From Haloechinothrix aidingensis (lineage in GTDB: Bacteria; Actinomycetota; Actinomycetes; Mycobacteriales; Pseudonocardiaceae), in contig NZ_JACCKD010000001.1 in the NCBI RefSeq assembly GCF_013450155.1, positions 186,001-250,000 of the forward strand: DNA of 64,000 bases, given 5' to 3'. Each line of letters starts with the position of its first letter. Position 1 is the stretch's first letter. The notes beneath the pieces are model-generated. The model saw only the letters and a program-made list of their open reading frames with translations, searched no databases and was not told where the DNA came from. Position numbers and translations under genes: made by a program. Below are positions 23,803 to 33,034 of this stretch, one piece after another.

Positions 23803-25977
23803 ATGTCCGTGCAGTCGCAGCAGAGCGTTCACCGGCACACCTGCACGCTGTGTGAGGCGGGATGCGGGATCACGGTCTCGGTCGAGGGCGACCGCGTCCT
23901 CGAGGTGCGCGGGGACCCCGACGATCCCGCCTCACGCGGATACATCTGCCCGAAGGCCACCGCGCTCGCGGACCTGCATCACGACCCGGACCGGCTGCGC
24001 CACCCGATGGTGCGCGACGGCGACCGGTGGACCGAGGTGGGCTGGGAGGAGGCATTCGACCTGGTCGGTCGCAGGCTACGGGAGATCCGGGAACGGCACG
24101 GCCGCGACTCCCTCGGCGTGTACCAGGGCAACCCCACCGCGCACAATCTCGGCCTGCTCACCTACGGGCAGGCACTCTTCCGCGGCCTCGGCACCCGCAA
24201 CGTCTACTCGGCGACCTCGGTCGACCAGCTCCCGCACATGCTGGCCGCCTACCTGATGTTCGGGCACCAGTTGCTGATGCCGGTACCGGATATCGATCGG
24301 ACCGAGCTGTTCGTGTGCCTCGGCGGTAACCCGGTCGTGTCCAACGGCAGCATCATGACCGCACCCGACATGCGTACGCGGCTCAAGGCACTGGCCCGGC
24401 GCGGTGGGCGGGCGGTCGTGCTGGACCCGCGCCGCACGGAGACCGCCGAGCTCACCGGCGAGCACCACTTCATCCGGCCGGGAACCGACGCGCTGCTGTT
24501 GATGTCGCTGGTGCACGTGCTGTTCACGGAGCAGCTGGTGCGCACGGGGCATCTGGGCGCGTACCTGACCGGCCTGGACAGGCTACGGGAGGCGGCAGCG
24601 GACTTCCCGCCGGAACGCACGAGCGACGTGACCGGGGTCGACCCGGCAGTAGCGCGGCAGCTGGCGCGCGACCTTGCCGAGACACAGCGCGCCGTACTGT
24701 ACGGCAGGGTGGGCACCTGCACGCAGGAGTTCGGCGGGCTCAACGGCTGGCTGCTCGTGGCCGTCAACGCGCTCGCGGGCAATCTCGACACCCCTGGTGG
24801 GGCGATGTTCAGCACGCCGGCCGTCGACGCGGTACCGGTGGCGAGATGGGCGGGTCACGCTGGCAGCTTCGCGCGGTACGGGAGCAGGGTCCGTGGGCTT
24901 CCCGAGTTCGGTGGAGAGCTGCCGGTGTCGGTGCTGGCCGAGGAGATCGATACCCCGGGGGACGGCCGGATCCGGGCGCTGGTCACATCGGCGGGCAACC
25001 CGGTGCTGTCCACGCCGAACGGCGCGCGCCTCGAACGCGCCCTCGACCGGCTCGACTTCATGGTTTCCGTCGACCCGTACCTCAACGAGACCACAAGGCA
25101 CGCGGACGTGATCCTGCCGCCGACCAGCCAGCTGGAGCGTTCGCACTACCCGCTGGCACTGGCCAACTACGCGGTACGCAACACGGCCCGGTACTCGCAG
25201 GCGGTGTTCCGGCGTGCCGCCGACCAGCGGCACGACTGGGAGATCTGCATCGGCCTGGCCGCGCAGCTGTTCCGCCCCGGCAACGCGCTGCTCCGGCGGG
25301 CCGCCGGGCTCGGTTGGCGGGCGCTGCGCGCGCTCGGTCCGGAGCGCATCGTCGCGATCGGGCTGCGGCTCGGCCCACACGGCCTGCGCAGGGGGCGCCA
25401 CGGCGTGTCCCTTCGCAAGCTGCGGGAGCGCAGGCAGGGCATCGACCTCGGACCGCTGGAGTCCCGGCTACCGGACCGGTTGCCCGGCAGGTCGTCGACG
25501 ATCGCACTCGCGCCTGCGGAGTACCTCGCCGATGTGGCCAGGCTGCGGGAGCGGCTGGCAAGCGCGCCTCCGGACGGGCTCGTCCTGATCGGCAGGCGGC
25601 AGCTGCGCAGCAACAACTCCTGGATGCACAACAGCCCGCGGCTGGTGAAGGGCAGAGCGCGCTGCACGCTGCTGATGCATCCGGATGATGCCGCCGAACG
25701 GGGACTGGCCGATGGCGAGTTCGCCACGCTGTCCTCCCGCGCCGGACGTATCGACGTCGGGGTGGAGGTCAGCGACGCGATGATGCCCGGAGTGGTGAGC
25801 CTTCCGCACGGCTGGGGCCACCATCGCCCCGGAGCCCGGCTGTCGGTGGCAGGCGCGAACCCCGGGGCGAGCATCAACGACGTCACCGACGAGTACCTCG
25901 TCGACGAGCTGACCGGGACGGGCGCGGTCACCGGTGTTCCGGTCGCGGTACACGCGCGGGAGGCGGTAGCCGGGTAG
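23803..25977 (+). CDS. Molybdopterin-dependent oxidoreductase, formate-dehydrogenase-like (stand-alone)
   Basis: 724 residues. ATG 23803 follows GAGGTGG; a GTG two codons earlier overlaps that site. The N-terminal 4Fe-4S motif CTLCEAGCG...YICPKA comes first, then MopB domains with QGNPTAHNLG, NPVVSNGS, DPRRTETAE, GRVGTCTQEFGG, NALAGNLDTPGG and TSAGNPVLSTPNG. The C-terminal cofactor-binding domain has SNNSWMHNSPRL and LPHGWGHHRPG. No gene for an electron-transfer subunit or FdhD lies alongside. At the usual Mo-ligand position I see SVDQLP (Asp141) instead of Cys or Sec (by-eye alignment). Substrate unknown. Confidence 0.85.
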   Translation: MSVQSQQSVHRHTCTLCEAGCGITVSVEGDRVLEVRGDPDDPASRGYICPKATALADLHHDPDRLRHPMVRDGDRWTEVGWEEAFDLVGRRLREIRERHGRDSLGVYQGNPTAHNLGLLTYGQALFRGLGTRNVYSATSVDQLPHMLAAYLMFGHQLLMPVPDIDRTELFVCLGGNPVVSNGSIMTAPDMRTRLKALARRGGRAVVLDPRRTETAELTGEHHFIRPGTDALLLMSLVHVLFTEQLVRTGHLGAYLTGLDRLREAAADFPPERTSDVTGVDPAVARQLARDLAETQRAVLYGRVGTCTQEFGGLNGWLLVAVNALAGNLDTPGGAMFSTPAVDAVPVARWAGHAGSFARYGSRVRGLPEFGGELPVSVLAEEIDTPGDGRIRALVTSAGNPVLSTPNGARLERALDRLDFMVSVDPYLNETTRHADVILPPTSQLERSHYPLALANYAVRNTARYSQAVFRRAADQRHDWEICIGLAAQLFRPGNALLRRAAGLGWRALRALGPERIVAIGLRLGPHGLRRGRHGVSLRKLRERRQGIDLGPLESRLPDRLPGRSSTIALAPAEYLADVARLRERLASAPPDGLVLIGRRQLRSNNSWMHNSPRLVKGRARCTLLMHPDDAAERGLADGEFATLSSRAGRIDVGVEVSDAMMPGVVSLPHGWGHHRPGARLSVAGANPGASINDVTDEYLVDELTGTGAVTGVPVAVHAREAVAG

Positions 25978-26029
25978 CGCAGCGCGTCACCCCTGCGTGA
26001 CCGGAGGGACGCGGCCGGCGGACGGCGGG

Positions 26030-26749
26030 CTAGGTGTCCGTGGGCATCGCGTCGAGCTGCGACATGATCGCGTTCTCGAAGTCCGCCGTAGCCACCGTGG
26101 GTTCGCTCGTGTTGTGGATCTCGAGCCGCACGATCACGTCCTCGCTGCCGTAGTGCCCGCGGATCTGCTCGTGGCCGTTGTTGAGGAACTCCGTGACGTG
26201 CACACCCGGCGGTGCCTCCGGCACCTCGTCGGCGTCGTTGCTGAGGTGAATGTCCCGCAACTCCTCGGCGGCCGTGTCGGCGTCGGAAGGGCTGGAGGCC
26301 GTCACGAGCAGCACGATCGCGCGGCTGCCGCTGGGGAGGCGTTGCACGCGGAAGTCCGCGTCGCCCTCGCCGTATTCCCGGTAGACCTCGATCTCCCGGG
26401 AGATGAGGTAGTTGAGCTCGGGGAGGTCGTCGACCGAGTCGATGCCGCTGTCGTTCTCCGCCGAACCCGGCAGGTCCGGCATGACGAGCTTGTTCTGCTC
26501 CTCCTGCGCTGCCCCGCCGGAAGACGGCATGGGCTCGTCGCGGCTCGTGGCCGTTTCCCAGAGGATGTACGCGCCAAGCGCGCCCCCCGCGAGGAGTACG
26601 ACGGCGAACACGCCGCCGAGGAACCGCCTGAGGAACGTTCCGCCACCGGCGCCGTCCGGGACGATGTCGCCGGATTCGGGGGCATGCGGCGTGGCGTCCT
26701 CGCCCGCCGCGGGATCGTCGAGCTTGTTCTGCTCCTCCCGCCAGGTCAC
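26030..26749 (-). CDS. Single-pass membrane protein, unknown function
   Basis: 239 residues from a GTG at 26749, preceded by AAAGGGGG; an ATG at 26899 is an alternative. A cytoplasmic acidic N-terminus leads to one helix (about 50-70, FLGGVFAVVLLAGGALGAYILW) and an outer domain with DLPELNYLISREIEVYREYG, SGSRAIVLLVTASSPSDAD and GHYGSEDVIVRLEIHNTSEP. The hexapeptide EEQNKL occurs twice, once on each side of the helix. Typical of small secreted-domain proteins of actinomycetes; no family recognised. Confidence 0.6.
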   Translation of the reverse strand: MTWREEQNKLDDPAAGEDATPHAPESGDIVPDGAGGGTFLRRFLGGVFAVVLLAGGALGAYILWETATSRDEPMPSSGGAAQEEQNKLVMPDLPGSAENDSGIDSVDDLPELNYLISREIEVYREYGEGDADFRVQRLPSGSRAIVLLVTASSPSDADTAAEELRDIHLSNDADEVPEAPPGVHVTEFLNNGHEQIRGHYGSEDVIVRLEIHNTSEPTVATADFENAIMSQLDAMPTDT

Positions 26750-27171
26750 GCCTGGCACCCCCTTTCGGGATACATCCTCGGCCGCGCAGTTCCGCGTGGT
26801 ATTGGCTTCCGCCGGCGCGACCGCGTTGTCGGCCGTGGGCTCGCGGGAGGTCGCTGGTAGTTCTTCTCCGCGCACAGGGTTATGGAAAGCCTCATCCATT
26901 GTGCAATGTGCGCGCAGGTGCGCTGCCGCGGCGTAACCGGCAGCCGTCCGGGTGAGAATCATTCACGTTGTCGCGAGAATATCCCGATTGAGCACTGACG
27001 ATGTAGTTGTCGGTTCGGTATCCGGCGCGCCCGGACCCGCCCGGTGCTCCCCGGTCTCGACCTGCGATGAACGCGTAACGTAGGTATAACTATCCGGTGT
27101 GGCTCCGTAACATGCCCGTGCAGCGGAGCGCTCGGATGGGACGCCGGCCGCTGTTCTGGCAGAGTGAACGC
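26750..27171. other. Divergent intergenic region (422 bp)
   Basis: The region lies between the membrane protein gene (minus) and msrA (plus). Near 27080-27092 the AT-rich GTAGGTATAACTATCC is a probable promoter for msrA or for a longer leader. An upstream in-frame ATG for the minus-strand gene lies at 26899. I see no RNA gene or strong hairpin. Confidence 0.4.
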
Positions 27172-27813
27172 ATGTCGTTCTCCGGTGACAAGACGCAGTT
27201 CGTGGATGCTTCGGAGGCATTGCCAGGACGCGCCGAGCCGATACAGGTCCAGCCAACCCACGCCGTCTATCCGGACGCGCGGATCGTGCCGCCGTTCCCG
27301 GACGGTACGCGCCGGGCGGTGTTCGGGCTCGGTTGTTTCTGGGGCGCGGAGCGGGTGTTCTGGCAGCTGCCCGGTGTGTACTCGACCGCGGTGGGGTACG
27401 CGGGCGGGTACACCGTCAACCCGACCTACGAGCAGGTGTGCACCGGTCTGACCGGGCACGCGGAGGTCGTACTCGTGGTCTACGACCCGGACCGTGCCGC
27501 GTACGGCGAGCTGCTGAAGGCGTTCTGGGAGAACCACGACCCGACGCAAGGCATGCGCCAGGGCAACGACGTGGGTACGCAGTACCGCTCGGCGATCTAC
27601 TGGACCGGCGAGACGCAGCGGGCCGAGGCGGAGGCCTCCTACGAGCAGTACGCCGCCGCGTTGCGCGCGGCCGGCTACGGGGACATCACGACGGAGCTGG
27701 CCGCGCTGGACGCGTTCTACTATGCCGAGGACTACCACCAGCAGTACCTGCACAAGGTTCCTGGCGGCTATTGCGGCATCGCCGGCACCGGGGTGACCTG
27801 CCGCGTGCCGTGA
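27172..27813 (+). CDS. msrA: Peptide-methionine (S)-S-oxide reductase
   Basis: 213 residues from ATG 27172 ([20 protein letters not shown]), the family's usual length. The catalytic motif [16 protein letters not shown] contains the reactive Cys. [37 protein letters not shown] and YHQQYL follow. Recycling cysteines are at the C-terminus ([16 protein letters not shown]). Repairs oxidised methionine residues in the cytoplasm, using thioredoxin. Monocistronic; the following genes run the other way. Confidence 0.96.
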   Translation: MSFSGDKTQFVDASEALPGRAEPIQVQPTHAVYPDARIVPPFPDGTRRAVFGLGCFWGAERVFWQLPGVYSTAVGYAGGYTVNPTYEQVCTGLTGHAEVVLVVYDPDRAAYGELLKAFWENHDPTQGMRQGNDVGTQYRSAIYWTGETQRAEAEASYEQYAAALRAAGYGDITTELAALDAFYYAEDYHQQYLHKVPGGYCGIAGTGVTCRVP

Positions 27814-27843
27814 GCAAGCCGGGGCACGCGCGGCGTGCCGGGC

Positions 27844-28308
27844 TCACTCGGCCCTGTCGGGCTCCTCGGTCGACGAGGGCTCGTCCGTGCCGCCGGTGCC
27901 GGGCTGCGGGGACAGGTCGGGCAAGCCGGACGGGATGATGGTCCGCCCGGCGCCCCACAACGTGCTGTAGACGCTGTTGGCTACGGCGCCGTGCGCGTCG
28001 CGCAGCAGCCGGACGGTCCCTTTCGGCATGGGAGTGGCTTCCAGCAGGGCGAACGGAACCCCGGAGATGATGTCGTAGGAGCGCCTGACCACGTCGCTGT
28101 CCGCGCTGTCCGGCGAGCCGATCACCTCGTCGCGGGCATGCTGGACACGTTCGATCTCGGCGACGGCCGCGCGGGTGCGCCGCAGCGTCCGCTGCGTGGC
28201 GACGGCCTGCCTGCGCAGCCGCAGCGACTCGCGGAGCAGCGGCAGCGACGCGAGAAGCAGGACGAGACCACCGAGCAACGCGGTACCGCTCGCGAGGTCA
28301 CCGACCAC
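27844..28308 (-). CDS. Small membrane-anchored protein with coiled-coil, unknown function
   Basis: 154 residues. The N-terminal helix (ASGTALLGGLVLLLASLPLL) is followed by a basic, coiled-coil-like stretch (RQAVATQRTLRRTRAAVAEI), a conserved-looking middle (RSYDIISGVPFALLEATPMP, NSVYSTLWGAGRTIIPSG) and an acidic tail. Its start overlaps the end of the upstream gene by 11 bp, so the two are co-translated. No family recognised. Confidence 0.6.
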   Translation of the reverse strand: MVGDLASGTALLGGLVLLLASLPLLRESLRLRRQAVATQRTLRRTRAAVAEIERVQHARDEVIGSPDSADSDVVRRSYDIISGVPFALLEATPMPKGTVRLLRDAHGAVANSVYSTLWGAGRTIIPSGLPDLSPQPGTGGTDEPSSTEEPDRAE

Positions 28309-28669
28309 GGTGCACCTGCACGTCCGCCTCGATGTTCAGCTGCGAGAGCTGCTTGTCCACCTGCGTGACGGCCTGCTTGTAGACCAGCTCACGCAACAGG
28401 TTCGGGGTGATCGCCGACATGGGCTTGGCGACCCACGTCTTCTCGGCGGCCAGCTCCACCGGGTTGAGCAGCTCGGCGGTGAGTACGAGCCGGTCACCCT
28501 CCCCCAGGTAGTCCACAAGGTCCGGGGGCAGCGCGTGCACGCGGTCAGCCACCTCGTCGGCATCGGCGGCCAGCTCGGCCAGCCGTGCGCGGAGCGAGCG
28601 GAGGGTGAGCGTGGCGAGTACGACGGCCACAAGCCCGGCGAGGAGTACGCAGTACCCGATGATCTCCAT
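28298..28669 (-). CDS. Small membrane-anchored protein, unknown function
   Basis: 123 residues from ATG 28669 (MEIIGYCVLLAGLVAVVLAT), with AAGGCGGG upstream. One N-terminal helix, an alpha-helical acidic segment (RARLAELAADADEVADRVHA) and a soluble part (LLRELVYKQAVTQVDKQLSQ) follow. Together with the overlapping downstream gene it forms a two-gene unit of similar topology, suggesting a membrane complex (inference). No family recognised. Confidence 0.6.
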   Translation of the reverse strand: MEIIGYCVLLAGLVAVVLATLTLRSLRARLAELAADADEVADRVHALPPDLVDYLGEGDRLVLTAELLNPVELAAEKTWVAKPMSAITPNLLRELVYKQAVTQVDKQLSQLNIEADVQVHRGR

Positions 28670-28742
28670 ATGACAACCCGCCTTCCATGGAAGGCCATCC
28701 ACCACCCTGCGGGTGGGTCGCGCCGGACGGCGCTGACACGAA

Positions 28743-28776
28743 CACCCTCGCGGGCCGGATCCGGCCCGCGAGGGTG
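28743..28776. terminator. Perfect 34-bp palindrome after tRNA-Gly
   Basis: CACCCTCGCGGGCCGG and its exact reverse complement meet with an AT centre. It lies 7 bp beyond the 3' end of tRNA-Gly, so it is probably its terminator. Confidence 0.7.
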
Positions 28777-28783
28777 GTAACGG

Positions 28784-28856
28784 AGCGGACGACGGGATTC
28801 GAACCCGCGACCCTCACCTTGGCAAGGTGATGCGCTACCAGCTGCGCTACGTCCGC
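28784..28856 (-). tRNA. tRNA-Gly(GCC)
   Basis: 73-nt cloverleaf read on the minus strand. Acceptor GCGGACG pairs with CGTCCGC, with discriminator T. D arm GCGC-AGCTGGTA-GCGC. The anticodon stem/loop is CACCT-TGCCAAG-type with GCC, and the T arm GCGGG-TTCGAAT-CCCGT is canonical. CCA is not encoded. Confidence 0.95.
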
Positions 28857-29064
28857 CTGTGCGGCGCTCACGGTGCGTCCGCATCGCGTGCGATTACCAG
28901 TCTATACGGCACGCTCAGTGATCAGTAACCCACCCTAATGGGGGTAGCGACAACGAGTTGAGCGATGGCCTGGTGACGTAACCATGATCACTCCGTATTG
29001 TGTTCGCGCGGCCAACTCATTCGGGAGTGTAAGCCACCGGTACCGCGGGGAGGTGCTCGACGGG

Positions 29065-30798
29065 ATGACATCCACGTCCTCGGCTTCTCGGTCCGACGAT
29101 GCCGAGCTGCTGCGCCGGTTGCGGCGGGACGATGACGCCGCGTTCTCCGAGCTGTTCGAGCTGCACGCCGCTGCCGTGCGGCGGCTGGCGCGCGGGCTGA
29201 CCAGGCACGCCAGCGAGGCCGAGGACATCACATCGGAGACGTTCTTCCGCGTCCTGCAGGCTGTCCGGCGGGGCTCCGGACCGACGGACTCGGTACGCGG
29301 CTACCTCCTCACGGTGGCGCGCCGTGTGGCGATGGAACACCAGGCGGCGTCACGGGACGTCCCGGTCACCGACGAGGAGCTCAGCAGCCGCGCCGGGAGT
29401 TACGAGCACGGCATCGCACGATCCGCCGAACGCTCCTTGATCACCCGCGCTTTCTCGAGCCTGCCCGCGCGCTGGCGCGCGGTGTTGTGGCAGACCGAGG
29501 TCGAGGGTGAGCAGCCCGCGGTGATCGCACCGAACTTCGGGTTGAATGCCAACGCGACGGCCGCCCTGGCACGGCGGGCGCGCCAGGGCTTACGGGCCGC
29601 CTACCTCCAGGCGCACCTGAGTGAGAACGAGCGGGGTCAGCTGTCCGCGGGTTGCGGGGATGTGCTCGACAAGCTCGGGGGGTACACCGCGGGCAGCGTG
29701 ACCGGCGCGGAAGCTCGCCGGGTCCGGATGCACCTCGCCGAGTGCGCCTTCTGTGCGACCCGGCACGACGAGCTGCGCGACGTATCCTTCTCGCTGCGCG
29801 AGCACGCCGCCGCGCTTGCCGCCGTGACGACGGCGTCCAGTGCCCCGGCAGCGGCCGCCGCAGGCGATACGGCCGCGGCCGCTGCCGCCTCCTGGTTCGG
29901 GCGACAGGTGGTGCGGGTGTGCGGCGCTGTGCAGAACGCCGTGGGCGGGGTGCAGGTCAAAGTGGCGATCGCCGTGACATCGACCGCAGCCGCAGGGGTG
30001 TTCGGGTTCACCGCGGCCGCGCAGCTGTCCGACGCCCCTCCGGAGATCATCGGATTGCCTGGCCAGCAAGGAGTTCCCGAGCTGACCGCCGAGAGAACCA
30101 GCGAGCGGGACGGCCCGCACGGGGTCGTCCCCCCGAGGCCGGAGGAGCTCAACGAACCGGACGGTTCCTGGGGAGTCGACGCTGGAGAAGGAGAAGACAC
30201 CGAGGAGGGCACGCACCACGGGGGCCAGCACGAGCCGGGCGAGCCGGCCGCGCCGGGCGAGGACGGGGCGGCCGGTGACGTGCCTGGCGCGAACGAGGAG
30301 GTCCGCGACGCAGGCGACACGGCCGGGGAGCTGACCGAGCGCGGCGACGAGGCCGATCCGGCGGGCAACGGCGCGCGTTCCGATGACGTGTCGCGGCCGA
30401 GCGCGGCCGAGGAAGCCCGTAGCGCCGCGCGGGACGAGCAGGGCGCTACGGCGAACGCCGAGGGTGCCGCGGGCGGCGAGCAGGGCGCTACGGCGAGCGC
30501 CGACGGTACCGCGGGCGGCGTGCGCGTGATGGAGGACACGGACGGCTCGGTGGCCGGGGAACAGAGCAGGGGAGAGGATCAGGCCGCCGGAGTGGACGCG
30601 GACCCCGGGGAAACCACCGAGGTGCGTCCCACCGGCGAGCAGGACCCGGGGGCCACGGGCGCCGCCGCCGACCGCACGTCGCCGGAGTGCTCCTGCGAGG
30701 AACAGAGCTCCTACGAGGTCTATTACTACGAGGAGGAGTACTACTACGAGTACTACTATGTCGAGTACGGGTCCGGTTACTACTATTTCGGCTACTGA
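29065..30798 (+). CDS. ECF-type sigma factor fused to a zinc-finger anti-sigma-like domain, membrane helix and Tyr-rich tail
   Basis: 577 residues from ATG 29065. Sigma-70 region 2 is at about 13-100 (DDAAFSELFELHAAAVRRLA, EDITSETFFRVL, VRGYLLTVARRVAMEH) and region 4 at about 125-185 (FSSLPARWRAVLW, ARRARQGLRAAYLQ). A zinc-finger anti-sigma signature H-x3-C-x2-C follows at His223, Cys227 and Cys230. One predicted helix (about 299-322) leads to roughly 220 acidic low-complexity residues with a repeated EQGATA unit. The last 36 residues hold 15 tyrosines and two cysteines. This resembles the ECF groups with long C-terminal extensions described in actinobacteria (ECF52/53-like, from memory). Expected role: membrane-held sigma factor gated from outside. 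Confidence 0.8.
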   Translation: MTSTSSASRSDDAELLRRLRRDDDAAFSELFELHAAAVRRLARGLTRHASEAEDITSETFFRVLQAVRRGSGPTDSVRGYLLTVARRVAMEHQAASRDVPVTDEELSSRAGSYEHGIARSAERSLITRAFSSLPARWRAVLWQTEVEGEQPAVIAPNFGLNANATAALARRARQGLRAAYLQAHLSENERGQLSAGCGDVLDKLGGYTAGSVTGAEARRVRMHLAECAFCATRHDELRDVSFSLREHAAALAAVTTASSAPAAAAAGDTAAAAAASWFGRQVVRVCGAVQNAVGGVQVKVAIAVTSTAAAGVFGFTAAAQLSDAPPEIIGLPGQQGVPELTAERTSERDGPHGVVPPRPEELNEPDGSWGVDAGEGEDTEEGTHHGGQHEPGEPAAPGEDGAAGDVPGANEEVRDAGDTAGELTERGDEADPAGNGARSDDVSRPSAAEEARSAARDEQGATANAEGAAGGEQGATASADGTAGGVRVMEDTDGSVAGEQSRGEDQAAGVDADPGETTEVRPTGEQDPGATGAAADRTSPECSCEEQSSYEVYYYEEEYYYEYYYVEYGSGYYYFGY

Positions 30799-30931
30799 TC
30801 GTGATCACACGAGTGGAGTATTCCGACTACTTGCCTGGTCACGATGCGGATCGGGCCTCGCCACGATGTCCCGCGGCGCGGTACTTTGCGTGAGGTGCTG
30901 ACAACCGAGTGCGAACGGAGCTGGATACGCG

Positions 30932-31477
30932 ATGGACCGGGTGGTTACGGGCGCCGACGGCCGCGAGTGGTCGGTACGCTGCCAGATGGAGTGGCGTCCT
31001 CCGGTCACGGCTGAGGACTTCGAGCACGACGTCTCCGGTGGGGCGCGGCCCGGGTACGTGATGCTGGCGATTCTCGCGGTGCTGGTCGCGGCACTGGTGA
31101 TCTGGATGCCGGAGGGCGTGCACGTCCCCGGCTGGTTCCTGCTGACGCTCGCCCTCGTGATGCTGTTCTTCCCGCTGCGTTGGGCCCTGCGGCGCCCGTG
31201 GACCGTGGTCGCCGAGACCGGTGGCCTCGAGCCCGAACCGGTCCCACACGGCCGGCGCGATACGCGGGAGGACGACGGCGAGCAGGACGGTGACGCGGAG
31301 CGGACCGAGGCGGTCGTCGAGGACGCCGAGCCGGAGAACGACCCGTATCCGGCCGAACGCTGGGTGGGTACGGTGCGCGGCATGTTCGCCGTCCGGCAGC
31401 AGATGGCGCGGGCGGCCAAGGACATCGCACGCGGGTCGGCTCCCGACCCGACCGGCCCGCTGCGGCCGGTGGACTGA
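30932..31477 (+). CDS. Two-helix membrane protein, unknown function
   Basis: 181 residues. MDRVVTGADGREWSVRCQMEW is followed by two closely spaced helices (YVMLAILAVLVAALVIWM; WFLLTLALVMLFFPLRWAL), a basic stop (RRPWTVVAET), an acidic linker and a C-terminal helix (VRGMFAVRQQMARAAKDIA). The pattern recurs in actinobacterial hypothetical proteins, but I know no function. It stands alone between the sigma-fusion and kinase genes, on the same strand with more than 75 bp on each side. Confidence 0.7.
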   Translation: MDRVVTGADGREWSVRCQMEWRPPVTAEDFEHDVSGGARPGYVMLAILAVLVAALVIWMPEGVHVPGWFLLTLALVMLFFPLRWALRRPWTVVAETGGLEPEPVPHGRRDTREDDGEQDGDAERTEAVVEDAEPENDPYPAERWVGTVRGMFAVRQQMARAAKDIARGSAPDPTGPLRPVD

Positions 31478-31564
31478 GCCCGTGCGGGAGACCCGTTCCG
31501 GGCTGGGCGGAGCCACGCACAGGGAGCGAACTGGCACGCAAAGTGAGCCAGGCTCTTGTCATCT

Positions 31565-32914
31565 GTGCCGAATCCGCCCAGCATTGACGTCGTGACCAGC
31601 GTACCGGCCTCGCTCGTGCTCCCGTGGGGCGTCGCCACGCTCGCTGTCCTGGTGCTGCTCTGGGTACTGATGCGTTCCCGGCGTCCGGGCAAGGCGACCG
31701 AGGACGCCGTGCTCGACGCGGTGCACCGGCTCTCCCTCGCGGCTCCCGGCCTGCGGGAAGGGTTGGACCAGTCGGCGGCCGACCGGATCACCATGCACCT
31801 GTTGCTGCTACTGAAGTGCGTGGCAGTGGGGATCACCGATCGGCACGGCATCCTGCAGAGCTGGGACGGCGAGGCCAACGACCACTACGTCGATCTCGAG
31901 CCTGCCATCACCGCAGCACGTGTCCGGCATCGCAGGGAGATCGTCGCGCACGAGAACCTGTTCTGCTCGGCGCGGGGCGAGTGCCGCATGCGCACGGCGG
32001 TGGTCATCCCCCTGATCGTGGAGGGCAGCACGCAGGCGGTGCTGATCGTCGTGGGGCGCAGCAGGGGGCAGCGGCTGATGCAGATGGCCGACGCCGTCGC
32101 GCAGTTCGTCCGCACCCAGTTCGAGCTGGCCAGCCTGGAGGAGTCCAGACGCGCGCTGAACGAGGCCGAGATCAAGGCGCTGCGCGCACAGATCTCGCCG
32201 CACTTCATCTACAACGCGCTGAACACGATCTCGTCGATGATCGAGAAGGATCCGGAGCAGGCCAATGACCTGCTGCACGAGTTCGCCGACTTCACCAGGT
32301 ACTCGTTCCGGCAGTCGAGCATGTTCACCACGCTCGCCGAGGAGCTGCGCAATATCGAGCGGTACCTCGCCATCGAGTCGGCGCGGTTCGACGACCGGCT
32401 GGACGTGCGCATCAAGATCGCCCGCGAGGTGCTCACCGTCGTCGTGCCGTTCCTGCTCATCCAGCCCCTCGTGGAGAACGCCGTCAAGCACGGGCTCGCC
32501 CAGAAGCCGAGTGGCGGCACCGTCAGCGTGGTCGCCGAGGACGCCGGCAACGAGGCCGTGATCAGCGTCGAGGACGACGGCGTCGGGATGGACCCGGCCA
32601 AGTTGACCGAGCTGCAGAACGCGCACGCCCGCTCGAGCGGCCACCACGTGGGCCTCGGCAGCCTCAACAAGCGGATGAGGCAGCTGTTCGGCGACGAGTA
32701 CGCGCTGGTCGTGGAGACGGCGGTGAACGCGGGGATGAAGGTCACCCTGCGGGTGCCGAAGTTCACGCCAGGGGTGCGTCCCGACCTGCCGGACTACGGG
32801 GCAGGCAAGAACGGTGAACCGGACGAGACGCCGGAGTTGCCTGGCCAGCGTGACGGCTCGGCGGGCGGCAGGGGCAGCACCAAGCCGTCGATGTCGCCCG
32901 TGGACGGTGTGTGA
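31565..32914 (+). CDS. LytS/YpdA-type sensor histidine kinase
   Basis: 449 residues from GTG 31565; a TTG at 31556 and a GTG at 31592 are alternatives. An N-terminal helix (LVLPWGVATLAVLVLLWVLM) precedes a GAF-like sensor (about 60-190) with Cys residues in FCSARGECRM. The His_kinase domain carries the phospho-acceptor ISPHFIYNALNTISSM. The HATPase follows (LIQPLVENAVKHGL, EDDGVGMDP, GLGSLNKRM). The family normally pairs with a LytTR response regulator encoded next door; none is present here. The acetate-type symporter downstream fits a role in sensing carboxylates (inference). Confidence 0.85.
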   Translation: MPNPPSIDVVTSVPASLVLPWGVATLAVLVLLWVLMRSRRPGKATEDAVLDAVHRLSLAAPGLREGLDQSAADRITMHLLLLLKCVAVGITDRHGILQSWDGEANDHYVDLEPAITAARVRHRREIVAHENLFCSARGECRMRTAVVIPLIVEGSTQAVLIVVGRSRGQRLMQMADAVAQFVRTQFELASLEESRRALNEAEIKALRAQISPHFIYNALNTISSMIEKDPEQANDLLHEFADFTRYSFRQSSMFTTLAEELRNIERYLAIESARFDDRLDVRIKIAREVLTVVVPFLLIQPLVENAVKHGLAQKPSGGTVSVVAEDAGNEAVISVEDDGVGMDPAKLTELQNAHARSSGHHVGLGSLNKRMRQLFGDEYALVVETAVNAGMKVTLRVPKFTPGVRPDLPDYGAGKNGEPDETPELPGQRDGSAGGRGSTKPSMSPVDGV

Positions 32915-33034
32915 GCGGCGGCATCGCCTGCGCGGCGTGAGGGCGGCGAGGGAGGTCACGCCCGTGAACAGGCTTACCGGCGGGGCGGTGCGGCGGTCCT
33001 GACGGGTGGGACACCCTCCGCTACGGTGGCCCGT

